Shown in pieces: positions 18,501-23,913 of a stretch of 54,593 bases of DNA. The position numbers were made by a program, and so were the translations under genes. Numbering within the stretch: the stretch's first letter is position 1; each line of letters starts with the position of its first letter. Source of the DNA: a virus. The notes beneath the pieces were generated by a model. The model did not search any database. It saw nothing but the letters and a program-made list of their open reading frames with translations, and was not told the origin of the DNA. The DNA lies in the IMG/VR virus record IMGVR_UViG_3300025769_000151, positions 1 to 54,593 of that record. One strand, written 5' to 3'.

Positions 18501-20714
18501 GAGGCACTGTACCCAAGCTATGTCCCGCTCAGCGGATTCGCCATTGACGAGGACGGAGGTAGCGAGGCACGTGAGGCAGGCTACCTGCACATGCACCAAG
18601 CAAGGGTGTTCCGTGGAATCAGAAGAGCAGAGGGTCGTACCAGCTTGGCTGACAGCCCACTTGACTACATCTTCGAGAGACGGTACCAAACAGTCATGGC
18701 TGGCGAGAAGAACCTTGCCAACTCTAGACTTCTTAACCTATTGGCTGACAACCCGGACAAGGACCTGTACAAAGTTTACGGACCGAAGGATGCTACGCCA
18801 GTGCTGAGAGGCAAGCGTCGCGGCATGACCCGCGATGAGATGCGCAACAACGACAGGTTCGTCGAGGTTGTCGTCAACGGTGAGTCGTTCTTTATGGAGT
18901 TTGCCAACTCTGCCGTGGCTCGTGCAGTCAACAAGCACAACATCCTCAAGTCACCCGAGGGCGTCCCCGGCATGATATTCAATGCCATTCGTGGCCTTGG
19001 TAGATTCCTGTCAAGCACCTTTACAAGCTACTCCCCTGACTTTATTGTAGCCAACTTCACACGCGACTTGCAGTTTGGTTTGGGGTCACTACTTGCTGAG
19101 CAGGAGATTGAGGGCGGTCAAGCGTTCGGTCAGGACCTTGTTAAGTCCACACTCAAGAAGCACCTCCCATCTCTCGCGTTCCTGTACAAGAATCTGCAGG
19201 GTGTTGAGGATACAAGCCACCCAATGTACAAGGCATGGCAGGAGTTCCAAGACTCAGGTGCCATTACTGACTGGCCATACGCCAAGAACAGAGACAAGCT
19301 CCGCTCAGACCTCGAGACCCTGACTAGAATGCAGGAGGGTGGTGCCGGGGTTACTGCTGTCAAGGGGCTGAAGGCAGTTGCTGACTACGTGAACAACACC
19401 AACATGGCGGTTGAGAACGCAATCAGATTCGCTGTATTCCAGTCGGCCAGAGAGGCAGGCATGAATGCGGAGAAGGCAGCTTACTTGGCTAAGGAGCTCA
19501 CCATCAACTTCAACAGAAGCGGTAGTGGTGGTTCTGTTATTAACGCTTTGTACCTGTTCTTCAACGCAGGCGTTCAGGGTACAGCCAAGTTTGCACGCAC
19601 AATGCTGCAGCTCAAGAAGGTTCCTAACGGACGTGGCGGATACTACAGAACACTCAACAGCTCACAGAAGATTGCCATGGGTATGACGCTGTTTGCTGCC
19701 GCTCAGGCTGCGCTGAACCAAGCCATCTCTGATGAAGACGAGGACGGCAGAACTTTCTACGAGAAGATTCCTGACTACGTCAAGGAGCGCAACATGATTG
19801 TGATGATTGGCGGCAAGGACTACATCAAGATTCCTTTGCCTTACGGATACAACATCTTCCACAACATGGGCACCATGTCCTACGAAGCGGCCACTGGCAT
19901 CAGAACCGCAGGAGATGCTGGCGCGTTCATGGTCGGAGGTATGGTTAACTCCTTCATTCCAATCTCGTTTGGCGAATCTAGCACTGCACTTAGAAAGCTT
20001 GGTAAAGCAGGCACCCCTACGTTCCTGAGACCTTTCCTAGAAATCTACATGAATGAAAGTTACTTCGGGACTCAGGTGTACAAGGACAATGCGCCCGGGC
20101 AGAACATGCCTATGTCTTCGCTGGGCTCACGCTCACCTGAGTGGCTGCGCGATGTCACTATGTTCTTGAACGAGGTTACAGGCGGCAACGAGTACGAAGC
20201 GGGATACCTTGACATGTCTCCAGACAAAATCTGGCATGCCTTCGAGTACTACGGTGGTGGTGGATACAGATTCCTCAAGAACACCTACAAGGCTGTCGAG
20301 ACCCCAGTGCAACACCTGCAAGGATACTCTGACGACAAGGAAGAGGTGGCAGGAAAGGTGCTCTCTACGATGCCGATTGTGCGTGTGGGGTACGGGACGT
20401 ACAACTCTCGCGTAGACATGGCTGACTACTACAAGTTCAGAACCACTGTTAAGCAGGCGGTCGAGGCTAGGGAAAACCTGAACCTCGATGAACCAAGAAC
20501 GCGAGCAGCTGCTGCGCTGGAAGCCGAGGGTAGGAAGATTGATAAGGCCTTGCAGGCAATGCGCAAAGACATCCGGGCCATTAAAGACAGAGACATTGAC
20601 CCAGCTCTCAAAGCAAGAGAGGTCGACAAACTAGAACAGGAGATGCTCAGACTGGTGCTCTCATTTAACAAACAATACTTGGAACAGTATGAAGGAAGAA
20701 AGAAAAAAGATTAA
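9588..20714 (+). CDS. Giant polyvalent virion protein: zincin, ADP-ribosyltransferase-like and GNAT domains (3708 aa)
   Basis: Residues 1-60 hold two copies of a roughly 30-residue repeat (pattern AYxLFxxxGYGKSxDEF), then a Ser/Glu/Pro linker. Residues 535-711 are Gly-rich and hydrophobic. A zinc protease motif HEGFH lies at 993-997, with a downstream EEFLAE near 1050 as possible third ligand. An ADP-ribosyltransferase-like region (LLHVGPQNL) begins near 1188. A GNAT motif RGSGLG is at 1681-1686 with YYQKFGF at 1731-1737. A second ADP-ribosyltransferase-like domain has MHGTP at 2405-2409, GNGTYLT ending at 2436 and AQEAIIVN around E2673, giving a possible His-Tyr-Glu triad. Residues about 3138-3340 resemble the C-terminal region I recall as LPD38 of phage polyvalent proteins. 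Polyvalent proteins are known to be injected with DNA and to act on host targets. The gp16-like position supports ejection. A TAGTATTTTAG sequence precedes the ATG but is a poor promoter match. Confidence 0.8.
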   Translation: MNEQALQDAYTLFQGAGYGKSFDEFVNLINTNDQALGDAYQLFQDSGYGKSLDEFSTLMGVKKKDDTSVSVAQPEEVSTESTSATAPPPEQESGDSDSVLAQPELTQPELTEQQLADLQRAAQAIDPNVETQTPYMQVNDFNASLPRFGTTVEDAIAAVADAPNEARRLGFETPEQQNTFFEGELADVLLDMDGIEKEKLSRVAGGESFFMQEEKANAALAVDEEFQRLAEESAKGLMLIEDDMTKILTGQVVMAGDLTVEDRVKDLKEQYTQELPPEFRERVERMDLSEFADYTVKNAMDRDFAAALVGMSSLETYDLEAKVGRMSGAYMALGNAEELEEGSYYGKRLGISWKDFGIADYKGLMFGLGKARVEQDDLAIAKIDSVIDNYGAAGMTEEQYEEFGSLVYDPIVSKKITEMSDEPLRDLTFFNPEQARNHRIELGKTMFQSIAPDNLRELRKSLARRKEDNIDFAELYARDYNYNGGLKDTMSQLLDARVLTEEQAKKSAWGNFLDGDYEAWAVQSFGFTADLLPDMTKAVALNYIGGPNLMAAAFGLDAGSSTIGEYASRPEVSGVEAIEIGFRAGMIEGGVTRMFPGLQNLQAGAVKKGIDLTKDIVSASSRKAQREAIRKGVKKIFASEPGRAIKDWGKEGLEEGTIAFLDQWNRVTSEVASGRMNPQEAFDEYWNMGAIGDAFWAGFLGGGVGASPFVAARGMSSVGSKFTLFDRLELKDRKTYLLEQLERGDLTDDQKKDFRAQLTKVHEDANRLARKDVEFYSQMENEDMTEIIRLNQEISKKRQRARNLARAEGRTNQTQLDALANDVRSLMTQKLEIENKYEAANAGFDMDVEAQTRNNKEVERLVDDIMNVDRKWDDVTEGQGNTGAGKIVLTDNNSDTILSRLLAQGIKGTRFATAEQIRDGIVGAFNMAKAIKADNPDAEVILVNSKEAFRREVAKAGKVSPSKVKLSRGMHISRDGGTVVLYAPALKSNTGYHEGFHQSVYRQMLKDGVNRGEAMIRLASALRRGMTKAQLAKYGNFVNQYGNVSEALKAEEFLAEVFSDMADGEIDIQFHKGIVSGFASFVKQALSAKGVKMTNTPVLQDVANGLRDAAEYFSEGEGGAQGALGAVLEASGRLRPGLGIEGVLNRRELRRHRNAQTRAQAHQQSDDLDSTVKAQDRLNEPSVLGDWTKDALTFDANGNVKLLHVGPQNLEGGFIDPRRFGQQPYTTDQRGDKVAMFYAKPEDQESMVRGRAYEATVPPQMLYDLFKDPLNFYDTALKAFRDAGNVVAFDGNRQAEWIGYEARKQGFDGMVTKWRNTARVDMWVPVRPDENGGYSPAGTKMTEADISPAKNNEYAVAAIAKNMREAIAAHKEKGTGVDGQTTPLKEETIQRMMDEGTTFYVGNNRLSSGVVSYVDKDGYMGGLTKHPDVPLRGVQAEMLRKRIEDGGNHLECFDTYLVKNNIAAGFVPVARIPFDVDRAPEGWDAPNSTLRDKPDLVFMAYDPAAAADAKPGDGVRAKSYDEGLAMARSRGEGNQSTGDLLKSQLTSFDEGDAAAIKDNDGEAIGTFYELLNSKARKLGGVSSIYRYRGLMAGFSQGRMVYVDEQVTKRPNGEPDRHIEFVFRPLDTGRILDEQLAGRQPGEDARPIPQKMREGRVIKLDEWFVTKALNEDFKPIKGADNRGSGLGTRFMNLVMETADELDIDIELMAYPTKNYQGTEQQNRKASDRLKAYYQKFGFVSSSKYSDTMVRVARTNLDQLSPAEDQATQELALGKDGVPDIELFTFFSSAVERLQDFREEQSMTREEIEQARAEDREFNAQFQFKPEPDEKYLQTRDKEMKADDLAELDVLFPGMTPEQIREEYIAAFGPTTKAQAIEATIQFDTDTGRKWTVRRKFTDEKHVKNFINYIEKKKGYTFDERWNHDTPPDVDPPEVTGVTKAQQLAVDAINSETPGELTQSIQVARALNKFAGEPVKSEGEMMTRFLNNVYEEAGFYLNQKDARTGGITWYTEDIQEAKKKMGIMFPALQGEAMGSIGTALLAVLSPGNSPIGNMTTLAAVLRNTPVDQMRSGNFSRNWGGDKMSFVDKKGKSVASGRVVKETKTHFIVQGVDALGRDSKYRNGQNFRVKIAKKDMKAGYPKPTGYTTRGRIVAKQLDKIQSLFERFKTPEAVVKFLTTDQPIGVLREFSKSVPDSKGKVNKNPAPGRRKGAYIFGEKVGSFFLNMEGLGESLTSDLWFNRTWNRYAGTMIDTVNGKETIVEVPRSESERRLQAEAVTQAANELGLTTAELQATMWYFEQELWRSMGANTRSENYAMAIDNVASRMDLDNDTRQRLAAAGVNLDAAEAKRETAVSRADSKGIEKYRAPQEPGTEIKAQPITSVTDPDGPRFTDFKGVWGAIANAGILMHGTPANFAKFDNDLAFGPTIPGLYGNGTYLTRNVDKAAMYGKNVIFIDGQGLNLANMYSFRQGARVTTALNRLNQLGPQSYEIHKKIAMDARRGMAQRPNSPLGFRSEVGKNPEILVERIIAETVKQMQDTNNQLGSGRTTIETLRNVMYGDNGKPGVAVKAMIDFQREVNRLRYEGMDPVEAQMKALGDGLGNKDAIDDAMAIARYTFAEIVRQAGFDGYYFSAEMDRGYQGIERRAKEGKLETREQQEMKLEALEIAGTDGGFAQEAIIVNTDRLNDLIIPAENVIAAAVSRITAEESTIDQGGQMGNNGVINDGMRDSQNLLKAQPLQGFLDDYDADMDTLRGEKPPARIDREAEMGKVQRAMLGIMEFVYDKFYRAIRYQRDIEKAIGGSVMQEQDYAMALSLLDGKASRRLQSVDMFMEDLAAVMNKFGISHKELSDFLYAMHAENRNAVLRERFGNKKKSITDSIAQQAALINDENSSDAVKRKASKKLADLQEELADVEARLENDNFSGKTDEQARREIEELDGEGMRQAYDMVMEFQAETRKLIVEYGMETQATVDKLEALYPSYVPLSGFAIDEDGGSEAREAGYLHMHQARVFRGIRRAEGRTSLADSPLDYIFERRYQTVMAGEKNLANSRLLNLLADNPDKDLYKVYGPKDATPVLRGKRRGMTRDEMRNNDRFVEVVVNGESFFMEFANSAVARAVNKHNILKSPEGVPGMIFNAIRGLGRFLSSTFTSYSPDFIVANFTRDLQFGLGSLLAEQEIEGGQAFGQDLVKSTLKKHLPSLAFLYKNLQGVEDTSHPMYKAWQEFQDSGAITDWPYAKNRDKLRSDLETLTRMQEGGAGVTAVKGLKAVADYVNNTNMAVENAIRFAVFQSAREAGMNAEKAAYLAKELTINFNRSGSGGSVINALYLFFNAGVQGTAKFARTMLQLKKVPNGRGGYYRTLNSSQKIAMGMTLFAAAQAALNQAISDEDEDGRTFYEKIPDYVKERNMIVMIGGKDYIKIPLPYGYNIFHNMGTMSYEAATGIRTAGDAGAFMVGGMVNSFIPISFGESSTALRKLGKAGTPTFLRPFLEIYMNESYFGTQVYKDNAPGQNMPMSSLGSRSPEWLRDVTMFLNEVTGGNEYEAGYLDMSPDKIWHAFEYYGGGGYRFLKNTYKAVETPVQHLQGYSDDKEEVAGKVLSTMPIVRVGYGTYNSRVDMADYYKFRTTVKQAVEARENLNLDEPRTRAAAALEAEGRKIDKALQAMRKDIRAIKDRDIDPALKAREVDKLEQEMLRLVLSFNKQYLEQYEGRKKKD

Positions 20715-21129
20715 GGACACCAAGCTGGGTGCGTGGCTGAAGAAAGCCGCGCCCGGAGTCCTAGACAAAGTTGCTGACTTGCTCCCAGACCAAGGGGGCT
20801 TGGGCATCGTCAAGAACCTGCTGGACAACGACACCAATGTCGACCCCGAGGAGGCACGTGCCCGTATCGACGCAGAGATTCAGTTCCAGAACAACGTAAC
20901 AGAGAGGTGGAAGGCGGACATGGGCAGCGATGTCAAGCTCGCAAAGTACATCAGACCAGTTACTTTGATTGCTCTTATGTCCATGTTCATGCTAACCATG
21001 GTGCTGGATTCGCTTGACAATCTGCCATTTAACGTAAAAGATTCCTATGTATCTTTGCTAGAAATCCTCATGCTCACAGCATTTGGTGCGTACTTCGCAG
21101 GTAGAACTATTGAGAAATCTAAGAGATGA
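20689..21129 (+). CDS. Holin-like membrane protein (3TM-holin type)
   Basis: 146 residues. An amphipathic N-terminal half (GAWLKKAAPGVLDKVADLL near 14-32) is followed by two clear hydrophobic segments at about 89-108 (IRPVTLIALMSMFMLTMVL) and 119-137 (YVSLLEILMLTAFGAYFAG) and a basic tail. This layout, including the RPVT entry to the first helix and GAYFAGRTIEK exit of the second, matches the phage holin family described as Holin_3TMs. It would form pores in the inner membrane at lysis. The start overlaps the preceding giant gene by 26 nt and the stop overlaps the next small gene by ATGA. No endolysin gene lies immediately beside it. Confidence 0.75.
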   Translation: MKEERKKIKDTKLGAWLKKAAPGVLDKVADLLPDQGGLGIVKNLLDNDTNVDPEEARARIDAEIQFQNNVTERWKADMGSDVKLAKYIRPVTLIALMSMFMLTMVLDSLDNLPFNVKDSYVSLLEILMLTAFGAYFAGRTIEKSKR

Positions 21130-21260
21130 ACGAAGAAGACTTCGGCAGCTGCAGCTTCCTTGACCAAGACAAGCTCAAGAAGCAGGAAGAAAAGATTGAA
21201 TCAGGTGAGATTACCTGCAACATTGAGAACCCAGAAGACTGCGAGTCTTGTAGCGGATAA
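21126..21260 (+). CDS. Small cysteine-containing protein (44 aa) in lysis cassette
   Basis: A 44-residue frame begins MNEEDFGSCSFLDQDKLKKQ and contains four cysteines, at positions 9, 32, 40 and 43, ending in ESCSG. The ATG overlaps the holin stop codon as ATGA, a strong sign of translational coupling, and the stop is three bases before the next start. The protein is acidic and lacks a membrane segment. The cysteine spacing could bind a metal or form disulphides, but that is speculation. I do not recognise a family. Its place between holin and two membrane/coiled-coil proteins suggests a lysis role or co-regulation with lysis. Confidence 0.6.
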   Translation: MNEEDFGSCSFLDQDKLKKQEEKIESGEITCNIENPEDCESCSG

Positions 21261-21263
21261 GCC

Positions 21264-21473
21264 ATGTTAGAGAACCTATCACACTTTGAATTTCTTATGG
21301 TCGCAAGCGGCCTCGTGGCTGGCTGGGTTAAGTTTCAAAACGACTACGGAAAGCTTAGCGCGAGGGTTCATGCTTTGGAGGCAGACAATCAGGAGTTCAA
21401 AGATGACGTTAAGCAGCTGCTCAAGGACATCCAAGAGATAAAGCTACTTCTGGCTAAGAACCAAATGGCGTGA
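21264..21473 (+). CDS. Small membrane-anchored coiled-coil protein (69 aa)
   Basis: Residues about 9-24 (EFLMVASGLVAGWVKF) are a short hydrophobic segment. Residues 30-65 form a heptad-like coiled coil rich in Leu, Glu and Lys. Such one-helix plus coiled-coil proteins are common beside phage holins, as spanin components or holin regulators. The stop codon overlaps the GTG start of the next gene. No lipobox is present, so this is not an o-spanin. Role in lysis is inferred from position and topology only. Confidence 0.6.
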   Translation: MLENLSHFEFLMVASGLVAGWVKFQNDYGKLSARVHALEADNQEFKDDVKQLLKDIQEIKLLLAKNQMA

Positions 21474-21778
21474 AGCTCGACGACAACACGAACTTAGGAA
21501 TCAACATCAAGTGGTTGGTTCAAATTGTTGTCGGTGTCGGCGGAGCGGTCTGGGTTTACTTTACAATCATGTCGGCCCTGTCTCACTTAGAGATTGAGAC
21601 CATGCGTCACAACCAAGAGATTGAACTTAACTCAGAGTTCAGGGTCAAGTGGCCACGCGGAGAGATGGGTAGCTTACCCGATGACGCAGAACAAAACCTA
21701 AGGTTGAACCACGTTGAGCGCGACGTCGAACAGTTACAGATTCTGGTAGACGAACTGCGCCAAAAGGGTTGTGACTAA
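21470..21778 (+). CDS. Membrane-anchored coiled-coil protein, spanin-like (102 aa)
   Basis: The start is a GTG overlapping the TGA of the previous gene. A hydrophobic helix lies at about 13-36 (IKWLVQIVVGVGGAVWVYFT). The remainder is polar and helical with a C-terminal leucine-zipper-like stretch (NHVERDVEQLQILVDELRQ) ending in Cys-Asp. This N-in, C-out layout is what an inner-membrane spanin subunit looks like, and the terminal cysteine could crosslink. There is no sequence signature that proves it. It closes the lysis-type cluster; the next gene has its own -7 element. Confidence 0.55.
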   Translation: MKLDDNTNLGINIKWLVQIVVGVGGAVWVYFTIMSALSHLEIETMRHNQEIELNSEFRVKWPRGEMGSLPDDAEQNLRLNHVERDVEQLQILVDELRQKGCD

Positions 21779-21784
21779 ATAACT

Positions 21785-21792
21785 TATATTTG
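21785..21792 (+). promoter_or_regulatory. Bacteroidota-type -7 element TATATTTG
   Basis: TATATTTGCAAC sits just before ATG 21797, with four bases between the element and the start codon. It is nearly identical to the elements before the portal gene and before the head protein at 51436. No -33 box is present at a 17-23 bp spacing. Transcription would begin at or beside the ATG. Confidence 0.5.
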
Positions 21793-21796
21793 CAAC

Positions 21797-22540
21797 ATGG
21801 CAAACGAAAAATACATGCGCGAGCTGCGTAAAAAGAAGCAGAAGGACACTGGCGCACCGATGCCCGGTTCTACGCCTGTATCACAAGCTAACAAGCCGGG
21901 ACCTGCGTCTGTGCAAAGCATTCCCCTGAGCGAAGACGAGAAGTACTACATCGAAAAGGGACAAGGCCAGCCATTGAACCGATACGCAATGGGCGACCCT
22001 AACAAGATGCACGGCAACATGACTGCAGAGCAGGCGCAGTACTACGACCAAGGTAAGAGCGGCCCTAGGATGGGGCCAGACATCCCACCAAGCCAGAGAC
22101 CCGGAGGGTACAAGGCTTTTGATGCAGACAAGAAAAGACTCCGTGACACCCGAGAGGTTGGAGGAGAGAGCGGATTGCTTCGTCAGCTTGAAAGAGGTGA
22201 GACACCTACAAGCGACAAGAAGAAGAAGGAAGAGGATGCAGCGTTCTTCGAGAAGGGTGGCATGATGTACGAAGAAGGCGGTGAGGTGAAGTCCAAGGTC
22301 ATGAGCATGCTCGATGGCATGGAGGACATGCCTGCTGAAGCCGAGGTCGTCAAGATGATTGTCGAGAAGCACGGCGTCTCAGAGGACGAAGCCAAGGCCA
22401 TGATTGCTGAGTACAAGCAAAGCAAGATGGGCATGGGCGGCAAGATGGAGTACGAAGGAGGCGGAGCTATGAAGCTGATGCGTGACCCAAAGGACATGGT
22501 TGGTATGACCATGGCAGGGGGCGCAAAGATTGTCAGCTGA
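21797..22540 (+). CDS. Gly-Gly motif virion-type protein (247 aa)
   Basis: The first half is rich in Lys, Gln and Pro with no domain I recognise. The second half has the repeated motif seen in other small proteins here: FFEKGGMMYEEGGEV and MEYEGGGAMK. A helical segment between them (residues about 170-210) has VVKMIVEKHGVSEDEAKAMI. Such aromatic-x-x-Gly-Gly proteins recur in marine phage late regions, but I know of no proven function. It is the last gene of the rightward arm and ends 8 nt inside the final leftward gene. It is probably a minor virion or accessory late protein. Confidence 0.6.
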   Translation: MANEKYMRELRKKKQKDTGAPMPGSTPVSQANKPGPASVQSIPLSEDEKYYIEKGQGQPLNRYAMGDPNKMHGNMTAEQAQYYDQGKSGPRMGPDIPPSQRPGGYKAFDADKKRLRDTREVGGESGLLRQLERGETPTSDKKKKEEDAAFFEKGGMMYEEGGEVKSKVMSMLDGMEDMPAEAEVVKMIVEKHGVSEDEAKAMIAEYKQSKMGMGGKMEYEGGGAMKLMRDPKDMVGMTMAGGAKIVS

Positions 22541-22733
22541 TAGACTCGAAGAAGTCTTCGTCCAAGTCTTTGATGGGGAGGATGAACTGCTCGTAACAGT
22601 AGCGGTTCACCTCCTCTTTCTCTTCTGGGGTAGTTCCTGACCCAATGTTGTGCGCTTGATACGAGGCGTTAGACCTCAACAAGCTGTCGATTTTCTGTCT
22701 CAAGCAACGACAGTTGCGATAGTGTTGTTTCAT
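22533..22733 (-). CDS. Hypothetical protein, last gene of early arm (66 aa)
   Basis: A small, mixed-charge protein beginning MKQHYRNCRCLRQKIDSLL and ending in the acidic stretch DLDEDFFESIS. It starts 65 nt inside the preceding nuclease gene and its end overlaps the convergent late gene by 8 nt. Cysteines at 8, 10 and 46 are not in a recognisable metal site. No family recognised. The long overlap lowers confidence slightly, but the composition is protein-like. Confidence 0.5.
   Translation of the reverse strand: MKQHYRNCRCLRQKIDSLLRSNASYQAHNIGSGTTPEEKEEVNRYCYEQFILPIKDLDEDFFESIS
22547..22560. terminator. Hairpin at arm convergence
   Basis: CGAAGAAGTCTTCG is a perfect 14-bp inverted repeat located where the rightward and leftward arms meet. 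It lies a few bases after the rightward stop codon and inside the last leftward gene. A bidirectional terminator is plausible, but the stem is short and there is no T-run on either side. Confidence 0.25.
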
Positions 22734-23253
22734 TGCTGCTGTTTAGAAGGAACATTGGCAGGATGATGAGCTTGACAAACCCTGAATCCTTGTCGTCAAC
22801 GAGCTCATGGATGGGTGGTGTCCACCCCTTGACGTTGCCGATGCCGTTTATCACAGGCTTGCGGATTGCAAAGCGGTTCTCCTTGTGCGCCTTCCAAAGA
22901 TAAGCACGCAGCTTCTCCAAGTCAAACGTAAAAGCGATGTGGAGTTTCTCTGGATTGCGGACGATGTAAACCAAGTACTCTGCCTTTGTCTTCATAATCC
23001 CACAAGGTTGCTGGGTTTTAACTGACTCGTACTCCAAGAACAGATTGACTGGCTCCTTCCTGCGCTCTGCCCAGTAGTATGCCTTGACGTCTGTCTTGAC
23101 TTCGTAGTACACGCCAGTGTTGTTGTCGAAGACATCCCAGTCACACTTGCCTGTTGAGATTGTGCAGTCACCTCCCTTTGCGTTGAGCCACGCTGCCCAA
23201 AGCTGCTCACCTAGGTCACCAACCTGCATGTCTGCAAGGAAGTTCTTACTCAT
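22669..23253 (-). CDS. PD-(D/E)XK nuclease-like protein (194 aa)
   Basis: The N-terminal 60 residues contain VGDLGEQLWAAWLNAKG with E16, then CDWDV with D38 and D40, and YEVKTD with E51 and K53. This E...D...ExK series is the core of PD-(D/E)XK restriction-like endonucleases. Such proteins in phages act as Holliday-junction or flap nucleases, or degrade host DNA. The C-terminal third is less conserved in appearance and ends in a Ser/Leu-rich tail. It overlaps the preceding gene by 4 nt and belongs to the replication-recombination block. The fold assignment is fairly safe; the substrate is unknown. Confidence 0.65.
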   Translation of the reverse strand: MSKNFLADMQVGDLGEQLWAAWLNAKGGDCTISTGKCDWDVFDNNTGVYYEVKTDVKAYYWAERRKEPVNLFLEYESVKTQQPCGIMKTKAEYLVYIVRNPEKLHIAFTFDLEKLRAYLWKAHKENRFAIRKPVINGIGNVKGWTPPIHELVDDKDSGFVKLIILPMFLLNSSNETTLSQLSLLETENRQLVEV

Positions 23254-23462
23254 GAGTGGTTGTATTCAAGGCAGGCATCCTTGACAGTTGCTACCTCAAT
23301 GTTAACCCTCATACGGAAGTCCTTGACTAGTTCCGACACCTCCTCCGAAGAAGAGATAGGGTTGCCTGCATCGTCATGCAGCGACTCGTACAGCTCTGTT
23401 GTGAGCCTCTGAATCTCCTGCGTGGAGAACGAGTACAGTTCACTTAGCTTTCTTAATTTCAT
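23250..23462 (-). CDS. Hypothetical helical protein (70 aa)
   Basis: A small acidic, predominantly helical protein (MKLRKLSELYSFSTQEI start, then two predicted helices). It overlaps the upstream nuclease gene by 23 nt and the downstream nuclease gene by ATGA, so it is locked between two PD-(D/E)XK nucleases in one transcript. No motif recognised. It might be a partner of one of the nucleases, but that rests only on position. Confidence 0.6.
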   Translation of the reverse strand: MKLRKLSELYSFSTQEIQRLTTELYESLHDDAGNPISSSEEVSELVKDFRMRVNIEVATVKDACLEYNHS

Positions 23463-23877
23463 CCTTGATGATTTGAATGACCTTGTCTACTTGTTTGCTG
23501 TTCTTCGGCACGAACAACATGTAGTCGCCATTCCCGGTCTCCACCATCTGCTTCAAGAAGAGCTTCCACCTGAGTGGGAACCCGTGCTGGGTACGCTGGT
23601 ACCCCTTGGTTTCGATGATGAACTTGTGCTCGTGAGACACAAAGTCCGGTGTGTACTCCATCTTCCTGACCATCTTCCCTGAGTAATCCATCATGTCAGG
23701 TCGCCTGTTGGTCGACTTGAAATAGATTCCGGGGTAGATGAACTTGTCGACGAGAGTGAAGCTCTCAGGCTCGTACTCGAACTTGAGCTTGGCTTCTTTC
23801 AACTTGTCGTAACAGTAAACCTCAAGACCTGACTTGAGTTTCTTGCCACCACGGTTCATGCTTTTACGCCGTGCCAT
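23440..23877 (-). CDS. Endonuclease, PD-(D/E)XK type (T7 endonuclease I / DUF1064-like)
   Basis: 145 residues. The basic N-terminus is followed by SGLEVYCYDKLKEAKLKFEY with E19. YTPDFV then supplies D78, and FIIETKGY supplies E89 and K91. The order E-D-ExK and the phrase TPDF followed by ETKG are typical of small phage resolvases and DUF1064-like nucleases. It probably resolves branched DNA or trims recombination intermediates before packaging. It is the second nuclease after the primase-helicase. A TAACTTGCA sequence lies just upstream but lacks one T relative to the -7 consensus. Confidence 0.75.
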   Translation of the reverse strand: MARRKSMNRGGKKLKSGLEVYCYDKLKEAKLKFEYEPESFTLVDKFIYPGIYFKSTNRRPDMMDYSGKMVRKMEYTPDFVSHEHKFIIETKGYQRTQHGFPLRWKLFLKQMVETGNGDYMLFVPKNSKQVDKVIQIIKDEIKKAK

Positions 23878-23913
23878 GATGCAAGTTACTGGTAAATAGG
23901 TGTACTTACAACA

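Noticed and set aside
22547-22560. Strong rho-independent terminator between the two arms
   Set aside because: Only a 5-6 bp stem without a T-run is present; kept as a weak candidate, not as a confident terminator.
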